Positions 8,901-23,900 of a stretch of 64,000 bases of DNA are shown one piece after another. Below the pieces are notes generated by a model. That model was not told the origin of the DNA. It saw nothing but the letters and a program-made list of their open reading frames with translations, and did not search any database. A program made the translations under genes and the position numbers. Each line of letters starts with the position of its first letter. The stretch's first letter is position 1. Source of the stretch: Micromonospora sp. NBC_01813 (GTDB taxonomy: Bacteria > Actinomycetota > Actinomycetes > Mycobacteriales > Micromonosporaceae); assembly GCF_035917335.1 (NCBI RefSeq), contig NZ_CP109067.1, forward strand, positions 5,703,001-5,767,000. The letters are read 5' to 3'.

Positions 8901-11900
8901 GCAGCGGCGATCGAGGGGATTCGGTGGGAGCTGCGGATGATGCAGCTGCGGCCCGGCAAGGGGACCGACCACCTGGGCCGGGCTGGCTGGCTGACCCGCC
9001 CGCACGGCAAGGTGACGTCCTCGACGCTGCTCGACGGCTCGCCGCGGGACGCGGCGGCCGCGCGGTTGGAGGCGCTGCTGACAGCCAACGAGGCCGTGCT
9101 CGGGAACACGGCCGAACGCTCGGCCGCCGCGTTGCTGTTGCGTGAGGAGGTGAGGTGGAACGCGCCGACCGCCCTGCCACCTGCTCCTGGCCAGGTACCC
9201 GGGCCGCCGACGTCGATTCCCCGGTTCAAGCCTCGGCCACCGCCGGCGTCGACGACCGGTGGGGTGGCTCGCGTGGGTCGGGCTCACCAGGCCGGCTGGG
9301 TGCCGGCGGGACCGGCGGTGGACACGGACAAGTTCCTGTCCAGGAACCCGGAGTTGGGTAGCGACCGGGTCAATCCGAAGCGGTCCAGTACGAACTGCGT
9401 GTTCAGCTCGATCGTGAGTGACATGGCCTGGCGGTCGAAGCGGTCCGGCGCTGGTGGCCCCTTCGTGGCACCGGCGTCGGTCGCGACCGAGGTGAGCACG
9501 CTGGCCTGGTACGCGAACGCGGAACTGCGGGACGTCCAGGGAATCGACGCCGTCGAGGCCGCTATGGCGGGCGCCTCGGTGGGCGCGTCGGGGATCGTGG
9601 TGGTGGACGGCGTCGACGGTGGGGTGGCCCACGCGTTCAACGTGTTCCGCGACGACGACGGCCGAGTGGTGTTCTGGGACGGTCAGGCGGGTCGGCAGGC
9701 ATCGGTACCGCCGGCGGCGTCGCGGGTACGGTTCGTGGCGACCGGCGGTGTGGTGCCGCAACCGGCGGGACCTCAGCTGTCGGGGTCCCGGCGTTCGGCG
9801 TCTGGGAGCGACCCGGACTTCGCTGGTGCGTCTGGCTCGGGTTCGACCGGTTCGGGGCCTTGGACCCGACAGACCGACGGTTCGTACCGGACGCCGTCGG
9901 GCCGGCCGGCGGCGTCGCTGCCACGAGATCTGCGGCTCGGAACGGCCAGCGGCAGGGGGAACCTGTGCCTGCTCGACACGCTTCGACAACTCGTCAACAC
10001 CCAGGCGGGCCGCGACTGGACGACGGTTGCCGGATTTGTCGACTACCTGCGCGCCAATGTGCCGCCCAGCAGCCAGTTGTACGCCGACCTCAGCCGCGGC
10101 CAGATGCTTGACGTGACCGATCCGAACATCCACGCAGCCCTCATCGAGCCGTTCGGCATCCGGGTACAGGTCTTTCAGACCACGGAGGCGGGGGTCATCG
10201 GCCACCCTGTCTTCGGCGATTCGGGACCGATTCTGCACCTGAACCACGAGGGGGACCACTTCTCCCCACTGTGGCTGCAGGCCAATCCGAGCACCGGCGG
10301 CCCGGCAGATACCGACTTGGCGGACGGGACCGAGTCGACCGGCACGGTCAAGCCTGACGTCGTCAAGCAGGGACCGCTGACTGGCAAGCAGGGATCGTCG
10401 ACCGGCAAGCAGGGATCGTCGACAGGCAAGCCGCCCTCACTTGAGGAGAAGCTCCAGAAGCAGCAGGAGACGGTCGCCGAGCGGAAACAGGCGCTGCAGG
10501 AAGCGGTCGATGAACGGCACAGAGTCCTGGAGCGGATCACACAGGAGCAGAAGGACGCGAAGCAACGTTCGGCGCTGCGAGACAAGGCCCGGGCGGCGGC
10601 GGACAAGGCCGCAAGGGACTCGGCCAACCGTCGTGCTGCCGAGCGGGCCGCCGCTGCCGAGCAGGCCAAAGAGCGCGCGGTTCGGCGAGCGGAGTTGGAA
10701 ACCGAGGCCGAGCAGCGGGAGAACGATCGGGACAACGCCAAGAAGAGGTGGCGGGCCGAGAAGGATCTGCTGCAGAAGGTCCTTGAGGAGATCCAGCAGC
10801 GAGAACAGCAGCGCAAGCTGGACGAGCAGAGCGAGGCGGCGCAGGAACGGCAGCGCGAGCAGGCAGACAAGCTGGCAACCGATCAGGAGACCCTGCGCCA
10901 ACGGGCGGATGACGATCCGACCCAGGCGGGAACCCGGCCCGAACGTGTTGAGGCACGACAGGAGGCAGCGCAGGAGGCATCGGTCCGCGCGACCGAGCGG
11001 GCAGCTGCGGCGGAGGCGGCGAAGTCGCGCGTCGAACACCGAAAGATCGACCGGGACCGGTTTGCTGCTGCGGAAAGCCGCTGGAAGGCCGTCGATAAAT
11101 CGGAGCGCACTGCCGAGCAGGAACGCAAGTCAGCAGAAAACGAGGCTGCTGCCGAGAAAAAGGATCTCGACGCGGATTCCGAGAACGCCAAGGAGGCCGA
11201 GAGGGCGCGAGTCGCCGATCAGCGGAAGGAGGCCGAGGAGCGGAAGAAGCAGGAGGCTCTCTGGCGGGCCGAGGAAAATCAGGATCAGACACAAAAAGAA
11301 CGACATACGCAGGAGGAGAGCCGACTCGATACGGAGGTGGCTCTGCGCAAGAGCCTGCTCGGTGAGGCCGAATCGGCCGTGGTGGAGACCAACTCGCAGC
11401 TGGCTGCCGAGGCGGTGCGGCTGTCCACCGCCGCAGCGCCGTGGTACCTCGCCAATGGTGCGCTCGGTGAGCTGACTGTCGCCCAGGCCCGTGCGCTGTC
11501 GGAAAGTGATCTATCCGACATGCTCGAACAGCTGGGCTGGGACCTTCCCGATCCGCAGAAGGATTGGACGATCGACGTCGAGATGGGCCCCCCGGGCTTG
11601 CCGGCAGATCTCGATCTGGGTGACAACAAGAAGGCGGGGCGTATCCGTGACCGAGTGTCACAGGAGATCGGCAAGCTGCTGAGGAGGCCGGAAGCCACTG
11701 GCTCGATGACCGAGTCGGACGTGGCCAATGAGTACCGCAACCGGTGGGAGACGGTGCTCTTCAACGGACTGACATTCAGCGAGCAGGATCGGTTGATCTG
11801 GATTCGACCCGTGCCCCACCGTCCAGTCCCGGCACCGGTCGAGGCGTCCAGTGGCCCTCGCGAGTACGGCGTCTCCTTTGGTGCGACCGGCATCAGCCAG

Positions 11901-14900
11901 GACCTGTCGAGGTCGCAGGAGACGTCCTTCGTCGGTGGCCCGGAGGGGACCTTTGCGCTCTCGACCGAACACGCGTCGCGGCTGATGGCCGGCCTGCCCA
12001 CCTTCTCGGCCAGCGGAGATCAGCAGCACAAGTTCTCAACGTCGGACCAGGTCATTTCAGGTCGGAAGCTCTTCGTGGCGGAGTCCACCTTCTTTCACAG
12101 CGGCGTGGAGTTCCAGGTGTTCGTGAACGGCGTGGAGTGGGGGCGGACGGCGACTGCCGAAGGTTCCACCCCACTACGCATCTCGCTGCCGAGTGCCTAT
12201 ACTCGTCCCACACCTACGCTGCCATCGACCAAGCCTCCGGAGCGCACAGCCGAGGAATGGCAGTCGCGACCTGCATCGCAGGCCAGGGAAACATTGGATG
12301 CGATGAACATCGGTCCGCTGGTGACCGGGCTGCATCAATCGCTGTCGAAGAATCTCTCGGCCGACGTCGCGGCCGCTGTCGCCCGGAAGGTGCAACAGTA
12401 CCTGCTGAACGAGCGTACGGCGCGAAACCGCGGCCGGTGGCTGCTCACCAACGGTGACCAGACCGACCGGATTCGCGAAGGTTCGGGAACTGGGGCCTTC
12501 GACGGCCATGTGGCGGTGAAGGCGACGATCCGAGGGCTGCAGCTGAAGGACATCTCCGGGGGTATCACCATCCGGGAGGACTTGGGTGTGGTCAGGAAGA
12601 CCGGCGCCTCGTCGACCCTGGACGGTGACTACGGGGTGTCGACTCTGATCAACATCCTCCGAATCAGTCATCTGAAGGAGGAGGCTGGTGACGAGGAGAC
12701 CGGAAACATCACCAGAGCCGCTGGCGCCGTAAAGTTCGGCGGCGGCGTCAATAGGGACTTCGGGCAGTCGTTGAGCGTAAGCGAGACGACCGGAAATCAC
12801 ATGGTGATCACCTACAAGATCGATCAGGCCCGCTACCGGGCAGACCTTGAGGTGGCTCTGGAGATTCACAACAAAAACGCTGTCAGCGCAGTGAACAGGA
12901 ACCTGGTCGGGGAAATAGGCGTTCCCGGAAATGAGGCAAGTCAGTTCGAGCAATCGCTCTACGGAAAGCCCTTCACCGGCGACTTCGACCAATCCGTCAC
13001 CGGGCGCCCCCTGGCGAAGATCGGGCCGCCCGACGTCGAGGGTGAGATGCCGTTGACTTCCGCTCCGGCGACGAGTCCGCGTGCCCCGGAGCCGGCCACA
13101 CCGGAGTCGATCAGGAAAGTGCTGCCGGCGCCGCTCGCCGGCGCTCCGCAGGCACGGCAGGCATACGTGCCGACGACCGACACCGGACAGGAACCGATGG
13201 CGCTGGCCCTGCGGCGCGGGCGGGGCCTCGGGGTGGCCGTGCACCAGCCCGGGTCGGAGCGGGTCGCCGAGCTGGTGCTGTCGGTGCTACGCGAACGGAC
13301 CGGGCGGGCGAACCTCGACGGAGGGGCGAGCCGGCTTGTCGCTCTGAAGATCGGCCGGCCCGCGATGGAGGCGGACTCGACCCGGAGCCAGGCTGGGCGA
13401 AAGTTCACCGTCAAGGTCGGTGACCGCAGCTTTCAGGTGATGACTACCTCCCATCAGCTGGAACTCTTGCAGAACGACACCGAGGAAATGGCGGTCAACG
13501 AGCGTTCGATCAAGGGCGACGCCAGCTCCGGATCCCAATCCGGTGGGTTCACCATTCATGGCCAGGCCGGCGGATCTCTGTCCATCCCGCTCGGCGACCC
13601 GACCATCTACCCGAAAACACCGACGACACCGGACAATCCGGAGGTGCGGCACCGTGGCACGCTCGGGGCGCCACGCGGTGCGATCACCGGATCCTTTTCG
13701 TTCAACAACGATCAGGATCTCAGCCAGGAGGTGAAGGAATACAGTCGGACGGAGACCACGGCAGACACGTCCCGCTACCGTTACCAGACTGTGCACGAGG
13801 TGTCGATCCGAGAGGTTCTCGGACCTGATAAATTCGGAAAGACCGACACCTGGCTGATCGGCGGCGACAGCGACGACGGGGTCGCCACGCAGTACAACGT
13901 TCCGGTCGAACACGTTCCCTCCGATGATGCAACCCGCACTCCGGAGGAGCTCAAGAAGGCGGGCACGGTCGACAAGTTCGACCCCAGTGCCAAGGAGGAG
14001 AAGGCAGACGGGAAGACCGACCCGAAAGCCGACGCGCGGCCAAGTAAGGGCAAGAAGTCAAGCAAGGGCGAGCAGCCAAGTAAGGGCAAGAAGTCAAGCA
14101 AGGGCGAGCAGCCAAGTAAGGGCAAGAAGTCAAGCAAGGGCGAGCAGCCAAGTAAGGGCGAGCAGCCGAGGAAGGATCCGTGGCGGCCGGACGGCAAAGA
14201 GTCCCATTTGCCGTTGGATGTCCAGGGCGCCGCCGGGATGTATCCCGCGTTCCGGTACATCCCGGAGCTTCCGGCGACGGCGGCGGAGCTGTATCGGAAG
14301 ATCAACGGATTTTCGAAGGCATGGTTCGACGATCCGATGAACTGGCCCGACGAGATGCTGGATCTCGGTGCCGCGACCGAACTCGACAGCGGCTTCCCGG
14401 ACATGGTCGACGAGGCAGGCTGGGATTTCCAACTGCCGGACCATGACGGCTATGAGCAGTTCGTCAAGATTCGGACCCGGCTGTTCGACGCCGGACTCGA
14501 GCACGAGCACAGTGGCAACGGAGATGTCGAGCTGGAGCACTATCGGCAGTCCGCTCTCAGCCACGGGTCAAGTAGTCAGAAGAACTTCGGCGCCGGGGGA
14601 AAGCTCGGTTTCGGCGCTCAGTACCAGAACTACAACGCGGTTGCGGACCGACCGTACGAGCAAGGCCGTCTCGGCGGCGGTCTCGACGGTGGGCTGGGAA
14701 TGCAGTTCGGCAGCTCGGCCGACCAGGAGCGGGGTGCCACGGACATCACCCGGGCCACGTACAAGGATCTGGTCCACCGCTACCACGGTCGCGCCGTGTT
14801 CGAGGTCACCGCCATCCGCACCAAGGCAGGCAGGAGCGAGTCGACCGCACCGGTCTACCTGGACGCCAAGGACGCGCTCGACCTCCTCGTCGATGACCGT

Positions 14901-17900
14901 GTCGCGGAAGACCTGGAGCTCCCCCGTCCGCCACGGGAACAGGCCCCGCACACGCCCCGGCGAATTCTGGACCGGCAGTCGCTGCTCGCGGAGGCACACG
15001 CCGAGCGGATGGACGCCAGAGCTGTAAAGAAGACGATTCTCGACCGGCTTCGACACCATCGACTCATCCCCGCCGACGAGAACATTCCCAGTACGTTGAG
15101 TCGTGCGGTGGCGAAGAGGTTCGCGTCCAGAAAGCTTGCCGCACAGGTGCTGCAGTCCCCCCAGGGTGTGTACGGATGGTTCCCGATTCCCGGCCCGTAC
15201 ACCAGCCGGTACCTCTGGGTTCAGGTCGTCGCCAGCGTGAGCGAGGAGCCGATCGGTGACCGGCCACGCGAAAAGGTGAATCTCACCCTGCGGGGAGAGA
15301 CCAAGAATTCCGACCGTAACGCGAGCAGTTTAGGAACAGACAATGAGATAGTTTTCGACTTCCATGGTCGCGGTGCCTGGTCAGAGAAGCGCGAACGTGC
15401 CGGCGCGCTCGGTGGCATCGAGGCTGGTTCGTCCAAATCTCACGAGAAAGGGGTCCAGTCCGCGACCAAGGACATCTTTCGGAGTGCGCCGAAAAGGTCT
15501 CACGAGTTTCAGCACGGCGTCGACTTCGTCATCTACCTCGCCGCTACATCGGATATGCCCCAGCCGCTCCGATACTTGACGGACGCTGCTCGGAACCAGT
15601 TTTTTGTTCCATTCGAGGCATTGATATACGAGTGGGCGAACTGGAATCGACCCGACAGTGAATCAGATTCTGTGCCGCTGCTCTACGACTGGACGGAGGA
15701 GCATGCAGCCGAGGGCGCCGTCCGGCTGATCGTCCCGCACTATCTGACCCGCGACGAGAACGAACCTCCAGCCACGTGGCAGAAGGTCGTCCCACCAGCT
15801 CCCGGAGAAGCCAGCGCCCCGGCTGAGGGTCAGGCGGTAGCGGTGCCGGCCAAGGATCCGGAAGGGCAGCCGGTGGTCCGCTGGGCCGATCCCGAACCCA
15901 GCCGGCCCGAGCTGAACAAGGAACTGATCGAGGACCGCCAACTTTTCCCCCGGGACATCTCCCGGATCTCCCAAGCCATCCAACAGTGGGCGGAGCTGAC
16001 GACGCTGCCACCCGGGCGTCGCCCCAGGCTGGACGCGACCGGGGAGGCTGCCTGGCAGCCGTCACGCATCGACCCGGGCAATCCGGTCTCGCAGCTGGTC
16101 ACGCACTACGCCAGCGTCACGCTGCTACGCGCCAACGTCGACGCGCTGCTCCGGCACAGCTACCGGATTGCGAACACCGGGATCACGGTCGGAATCGACC
16201 TCAATGGCGCGGAGTACCTCACCGCCAGGGGTGAACCGGTATCCCACAAGCAGAAGGCGCGGCGGTACCTGCAGGACGAGGCGGCCCCGGTCAACACGAG
16301 CAACTCGTCGCGGGAGCGGGGTTGGGCGTTCGGACCGCAGGGCGGTCGCCCGTACAAAGAACTCAGGTCTCTGGGCTACAGCGGGCAGGGCGGCGGCCGA
16401 TCCACCGGCAGGAGCACCGACAACTCTGCCGAGATGGGTGAGGTCGTCGAGCGTAATCAAGAAGGTAACCAGGAGCTTTACCACAACCGCTACGGCGCCA
16501 CTTTGGTGATCAAGGGGCCGAAAGGCACCCTGCTCGTCGACATTGGCGAGGCATTCACTGCGGTTCGGGCCCAGGATCCGCGAGTACCCCGCAGCACGTC
16601 GTCGGTCGACGCGGGTACGAATCTCGATCTGACGGCCACCACGAGTAAGGATCCGACGAACGATGGCGGCACGATTCCCGGTGCCTGGCCGGACGCCGAC
16701 AGCGACACTGCCGAGCCCGCGGGAGGACCGCCGAAGAAGGCATCGGGCAAGAGCGGCCAGACCGGCACCGGTGATGTGGCTGGGGCTCGTCCGGTGGATC
16801 GGGCTGGTTGGGTGCGGGTTGGTCCTCGGGTGGATGAGGGTGCGGTGTTGGCTGATGCGCCGTATCTGGCGGTTGATCGGGTGAATCCGGATCGGTCGGT
16901 GACGAACTGTGTGTTCGCGGCGATCGTGGGGGATCAGTTGCGGCGTTTTGGTGGTCGTGGGGGGTTTGTGGCGCCGGCGTCGGTGGCGACTGAGGTCGAC
17001 CTGTTGTCGTGGTATGCGGGTCGGGAGTTGCGGGATGTGGCGGGGTTGGATGCGATCACGGCGGCGATGACGGATCCGGGTACGTCGTTGGATGCGGCGG
17101 GGATCGTGGTGGTGGATGGTGTGGATGGTGGGGTGGCGCATGCGTTTCGGGTGTTTCGGGGTGCGGATGGTCGGCCGGTGTTTTGGGATGATCAGGTTGG
17201 TGGGCAGGCGTGGGCTCCGGCGGATGTGTCGCGGGTGCGGTTCGTGGCGACGGACGGGGTGGTCCGTGATCCGGCGGCACCGGACGACACGGCAGCAGAC
17301 CCCACGGCGGCCAGGCAGGCCGCCGCGGACCAACCCGACCTCGCTGGCCGTGGCGGAATCTTCGGCACCGGCCGGACCAGCACCCCGACGGCGGCGCCAG
17401 CGCCCACCGCGGCGACTGCCGGCAGAGGCGCCTCGGCGGAGATCCTGCGGGACCTGTACGGCGGACTTCCGGCGTTCCATGCACCCGAGGGCGCTTCAAG
17501 TATTCAGCGGAGTCTGACCGCCACCAGTCAGCTGATCGCCCACGTGGCTGGCGGGCCCGATAGCGACGCGGCGATGCGGTTCGCGCAGGCGACCTCCGAC
17601 GCCGGGGGCATCCGGGCCGACGTGATGGGCGTCCGCCTGTCGCCCGAGGTTGCCAGCTACGACGGGGTGGAACAAGCGATCTCCCAGGCACCGACGGGGA
17701 GCGCCGGTGTCCTGGTGACCCGGGCCGGGCCGGACACCCCGCCAGTGTTCACCCTGGTCCACCGCGACAGCCGCAAGCCGGACGTCGTGGCGTTCGTCGA
17801 TGTCGAGACCCGCAGCCGGGCCGCGTTGCCGACGAACCCGCACGAGGTCCGATTCATCCCGCTGCAGCAGGCCGGCCCGCTGTCGCTGCTACACGCCGCT

Positions 17901-20900
17901 GGGCTCGACCCGGCCACGGCGGCGAACCGGATCGCCGATCGGTTCCAGAGCTGGGCCGACCGCAGCTGGGACGCCGTACGGGCGTTGGCCGACGGTGGGC
18001 ATCCGGGTGCCGAGGCGGTCGTGCACAAGCTCGACACGTTCGTCGACGATCTGCGGGCGGTACCCGGCCGCGACGCCGACGGCACGGTCGACCCGATCCG
18101 GGAACTCGACCTCGCGGCGCTGCTGAGCAGCTACGACGATGCCCGAGACGGGATGCTGTCGATCCCTGGGGTGGTCCCACCCGCGCCGCTGGCGGCGCTG
18201 CTCGTCGCAGCGACCGGGCCGGCCCGGGGCACCGCCCCGGCGATGCCCGACGCGGGTCTTGCCCTGACGTCGGCGCAGGCGTTCGGCCGGTGGTCGCGCG
18301 CGCACGGCGAACTTTCCCGGATCCACGCGGAGCTCGCCGCCGCCGCCGGCCGGCTCGACCTGGCGACCCAGCGGTACGCCGATGCGGTGCGGCAGGTCGA
18401 GTCGCACCAGGACCGACTCGCCACGGTGTGGGCCGAACAACGGCAGATCCGTCGCGAACTGGCCGAGTTGCGGGTCCGGATCAGCACGGAAGCAGGAGTC
18501 TGGCGTGCCAGACAGGCCGACCTCGATGGGGCCCGCGACCAGCTGAGCCAGGCCGAGACGGAGCTCGAGGAGACGAAGACCGAGCTGCTCGAGCACGAGC
18601 GGAAGGCCAGAGAGGCGGCTGACGCGCTCGCCGAGTTCGACCGGACCCAGTCGGCGCTTCCGCCGGACAAGCAAGATCCGGCGGCCAGGACGCCGCTCGA
18701 CTCCGCCTCCGCCCGGGCGGCCGAGGCGGTGCGCGGCGGAAAGGAACAACTCGCCGGCGTCGAGCAGCGGATCGAGTCGCTGGGCGCGGAGATCGACCGG
18801 CTGTCGGCGCTGCACGAGGCCGCCGACGCCGCCCTGGTGCGCAGCTGGGCGGAGGAAGCCACGCTGCGGGACAGAAGGCCGCCGCTGAGCAGGAGGGCGG
18901 CGGAAATCCGGACGCAGTGGAGCGCGGCGAAGGACCAGGAGGAGCTGCGCGCCGGGCGGTTGGCCACCGAGCGAACGGCGTACGACGCCCTGGTTCCGCA
19001 GCTCCAGCAGCAGTTGTCCGTGGTCGACGGCTGGGCGGAGCGTCGCCGGGCGCAGGCCGACCTGACCGACCTCGGCAGCAGCATGTCGATGCTCGACACC
19101 AGTGGTCAGACGGTCGTCACCGACCAGGACGCGGCGCTCGTCCAGCACGAGACGCTGGCCGCGCTGGACGAGCACTGGCAGCGGTCCGGGCGCCCGACCA
19201 GGTCGGTGCGCGACACCATCCGCCACGGCGTCCGGCAGTTGACCACGGCCACGGCGTTGGGCCTGGACGGGCGGGATTCGGCCACGCCGAGCGGCAGCTC
19301 GCATATCGTCGGCGACGGTGACGACGCCGTCCGGGTCACGTTCGCCGCAGAGCGGATTCGCCGCTCGGACGAGTCGTCGACCGGGGGGCGGCAAACCGGG
19401 ATTCAGGGCGAAGCGCGAAGCCAGCACGAGACGACGGTCGACACGAGTCAGACCGCGCAGACCAACCGGAATCTGGTGGTCCCGGTCAGCGGGATCGCCG
19501 GGCTGCTCAACAAGATCCCGGTGCTGAGGTCGCTGAACATCAACGTTCCGCTGAACATGATCCACAACCAGCTCGCCCGGCAGATACAGACGATGTTCGG
19601 CGTCAAACACTGGCACATCCACCGGGTGCGCGAACCGCACTACCCACATGACTACGACACCGTCTGGCGGATCCGGGTCGAGTCGGCGGCCGTACCGCTG
19701 ATTCCGCCACCCCCGACCGCGACATCGGACGCACCCCCGACCGCGACGCCGGACGCACCCCCGACCGAGACACCGGCGTCGCGGGCACCGCAGGCGGTGG
19801 TCCGGACCGTGCCGGCGGCCACGCCGACGACGGTGATGTTCCCGGAGCACATCGCGCGCCCCAAGGGCCCGGCCGTCGACATCGACGGGACGTTCGACAA
19901 CCGGGCCCGGAAACTCGACGGGCAGCCGATCGCGATTCTGGACGGCGTCCACGACCCGGGGTGGATCGAGCGGGAGTTGCGTAGCCGGATCGGCGAACTC
20001 GACAATCTCGACGCTGATTCGCAACGTCGGCTGCTCAAGCTGGTACGCGGTTCCAATGTTTCCGGTGGCTTCGACAAGCTGCGCCGTACCGGGATACTGT
20101 CACAGCCGCTGTACGGCCGGAACGGATCGTTCGTCGGGATTCTCCGGCTCAGGGCACAGCCGGCACCGGCCCGCCTGGTCACGAAGTCCGCCGGCACCCG
20201 GATCGAGGTCCTTCACCAGAATCAGGTCGGGGAAAGTGGCTCCGCCGGCCTGTCCAGCGGCGGCGGCGTTGGCGTCGGCTTCGGTGGGACCGTGGTGGAC
20301 TCCGACGCGACGATGCCCGACACATCGACCTTCGGTACGTACACCTCGGGTCTGGTCGGCGCGCAGGTCCGCGGGTCGACCGGCAGTAGCCGGTCCCAGC
20401 AGTCGGGCGGCTCGGCATCGGTGCTGCGTGGCTGGGAGAACGGTGTCTCGCCCGACGGCACGATGAAGTCCTCCGACGTCGCCGACGTCGACATGATGTG
20501 GACCGCCGAACTGATCGGTGGCAGCAGGTCGGTCGAGCCGGTGTCGTTCCAGGGTCTGGCCGCGCGGCGCCACGGCGGGCGGGTGCGGTGGGTGCCGCTG
20601 GCCCTGTCCGGAGCCGACAGCGAACTCCACCCACCCGCCGCCGTGGAACACGGGGGTACGGGAGCCGCCGGACACACCGACTTCAGTGACTTCCAGACCG
20701 TCCCGCCTGCTGCGGGGCTCGGGGTGGACCAGCAGGTCGAGCAGCAACTGCGTGATCACCACTTCCTTCCGGAGGGACGGAATCCCAGCCCGGAGCAGGT
20801 CCGGAACCTGCACCGGCTGTTGGAGGTGACCAGCCCGGACTTCCGGGAGGCGCACTTCGACGAGTTGGACGGCGACTCGATCTGGATCCCGTTCGAGAAG

Positions 20901-23900
20901 AAGCGCCTGGCCGAGGTCGAGCGGGTGATGGTGCGATGGAAGCTGAGCCGCGGCGGGGACGCTGTCCACCGAGGCTCGACCACCGACGGTCGGCTCTTCT
21001 TCGGCGCGGAAGGAAGCACCGCGTTGACCGCCGACCGGCAGTCGGACGGCACGCTGTCCGCCCGGGTGCAGGGAACAGCCCTCATCGGCATCCGCGACAA
21101 CGCCACCGACATCCCCACGGCCGTTCCGATCGGCGTCGGACCCTACGAATACCGCCGGGGGGCCCGGCGGGCCACGCCGATGGGTTCGACCGTCGAACGC
21201 TCGACGATCATCGAGTCGCCGGACGAGCCGATCCACGGCTTCGACCTGCCCCGCCAACTCTCGGCTGAGATCTACCACTCCGGCGCGAATGATCCGTTCT
21301 GGACCTCGAAGGTTGACCGGGGTGACGGCACCGAGACACCCCACCAGGACGCCACCGTCCGGGCCTGGGTCCCTGACCTGCTGGTCCTGCAGGGAGACCG
21401 GGCACCCGCCCCGACGCCACCAGCGCTGCGCGCGGTCACCGACGCCGACCGGGCCGGCCTCAACCGGCGGCCAGACCAGCAGCACGGGCTGCTGCCGGGC
21501 AGTACGGCGGTCGCCGGCTCGCCGGCGCTCAACCGGCTGTTCGGGCAGCTGGCGACGACCGTGTTCGGCGCGCCGAAGGGCAGTGTGCACGGCTGGTTCA
21601 CCGGCCACAGCCCGGCCAGTGAGGCGTCCTTGTCCGCCCAGGCCCGCCGGGCGTTCGTCAACCCGGTGCGGCTGCGCGACAAGATCGCGCAGATGCTGTC
21701 CGGCACCTACACGACCGAACAGATCGTGGAGGAGGGCCAGGTCTCCATGTCCGAGGGATACCTGGACCTGCAGGCATACCCGGGGCGACCCCGCTACGTA
21801 CCGCCCCGGGCCGGACGCGGCCCGAGCAGCGTCTACTACGAAGGCACTCAGTCGATTACCGAAGGCGGCGGTGAGAGCCTGACAGTCACCCGTCGGCACC
21901 GGGGTGACGGGTCACTGTCGCTAACGCTGATCATCGACAGGCGGCGCGTCGAGGTGCCGACCTTCGGCGGCCGTACCAGCATCGACTGGTTCCGGCAGGA
22001 CGGCGAGTCGCAGAGCGCCACCGACGTTCGTACGGCGATCCACAACGGCACGGTTTATCCGGTCCGCATCCCGGTGACCTACGTCGGGACCATGCGCGGG
22101 GCGCCTCGCAACGTCGCCACCACAGCCGCCTCGTCGATGAACGTCGGCGTGTCCACAGAGGCACAGCTGGCGGTCGACGTACCGGACGCGATCGAGGCGT
22201 ACCTCAGCTTCGAGGAACTGGTCACCATGTGGCGGGCCCGGACCACACTCGGCGAAGCCGGGCCGCCGATCGAGGGTCTGCCCGCCGACCTGATCAGCCG
22301 GATCGAGCAGGCCGTCACCCAGCGGCAGGCAGACGAAGAACTCCGGCGGACCCACCAGACCCCGACCGGCGCCGGCATTCGCTACCTGCCGCGCCGGATC
22401 TTCTCCCGGCTTGGCCTCGGCGACGCCACGGTCGTCCACGTCCTCGAGTCGAAACCGTCGGCAGGTAAACCAAAGCCGCCGCCGGCCGACACCACCTCCG
22501 CCGGGCCGAGCCGCGAGGTGAACACCGACGAGGCGAAACAGATCGGAGTTCTGCCGGCCGACGACTCGGGCGGCGGCGGCAAGACGATCGAGATGGGAAC
22601 CCTGCCGCCGCCCGGCAAGGGCAAGGGCGCGGATCCGGGTGCCGAGGCCGGCTCCACCCCAGGTGTCGAGGTGGCACCGGAACCGTCGCATCGTGCGCTG
22701 TTCCGTCACGGGCTGGCCCTCGTCGAACAACAGATGCCCGGGGCCACCCGGCCCGGGTCGACGACGTACATGCCCGGCATCCGACAGGGCATGTCCGACA
22801 TCAGCGCACCCGACGTGGCGGCGGCGGGCATGCCGAAGTACTTCAGTGCCGGAACCACGGCCGCCCCGGTCGTCATCAACTCCCGCCCGTTCACGACCAC
22901 CTATCAGAACCATGCGGTCAAGGGCTGGATCGACCTGGTCGCACAGCCGGCTGCGGGCTTCGACACCGACGACAGCCTCCGGAAGATCTTCGGTCGCAGC
23001 TCGACGGAATCCGGCATCGAAGCCCACGGCGTCGTGTCCGGATCTGCGTCGGCGGCAACCGGGCAGACCCGGATCATCGGCGGAAGTACCGCAGTGCCGT
23101 TCGCCCTTCCCGGTGACGACAAGGTGCGCTGGCACACCGGCCGGGTCGCCGCCACGGTGCTTGACGAGACCGGCAAATCCAACTCGGAGCGGGAGAGCGC
23201 GACAGACCAGTTCACCATCCGTAACGGCGATGAGATGGTCGACTTCGACGTTCCGGTGCAGTTGGCCGTCCGGGTCCGGGTGGACCCGCTGCGGAACTCC
23301 GTGGCGAACGCCGCCCTGTCGGTGTTCAGCAGCGATCGATCCGCGACCTCGGACTGGACCGACGCGCAGACCAAGGTACGGGTGCCGGTCAGCGACACCA
23401 GCCCCGCGCCGTTGCAGCTCGCGCCCCCCGACTGGTACGCGCCGGCGCAGACGTCCACCACCGACCCACGCCCGGCAACGCCGGAACTGACTGCGTACGA
23501 CCAGGTGACGCCCGCCATCCGGATCGGCTGGTTCAACGGCCACGACGAACTCGCCGCGGTGGCCAGGCAGGTGATCCCGCAGGTCACCGACACCTCGGAT
23601 GGTCGACAGGAGGTGAACAGTTACCTCACCGGGCCGACCAGTGAGGCGAACGTCCACCGGCTGCTCGCGCCGGGCGGAGCCACCCGCATCTTCACCACCC
23701 AGGACCCGACCGGCCTCGTCGACTATCGAGGGAAGCTGTCGATCGAGCCGGTAGCAGCCACGCCATGGGAGCTGTCCAACGACCGCGTCGACGGCGACCC
23801 GACCCCGTTCGTGGTGGGCAGCGGTGGCAAGGGCGTCATCGAACACGCGCCGATCCAGTCGGCGAGCGCCGGCTCGGTCAGTGTCGCCGCGCGCGAGGGC

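Noticed and set aside
5226-10259. A 1,677-codon open frame on the minus strand inside the giant gene, and other long antisense frames (for example 21921-25643, 31533-34175, 40743-44282, 49917-52829).
   Set aside because: They mirror the coding strand's GC-rich third positions, have Arg/Gly/Pro-rich shadow composition, lack domains and lack ribosome sites. They are by-products of high GC.
17430-17870. A possible further papain-like domain after Tox-PL 2.
   Set aside because: The spacing and a late His (TLVHRDS) are suggestive, but there is no convincing nucleophilic Cys, so no domain is called.
23611-23617. GTGAAC occurrences inside the giant gene (for example near 23612 and 4089).
   Set aside because: They are coding sequence (Val-Asn) with no CGTT box at 16 bases and no downstream gene start.
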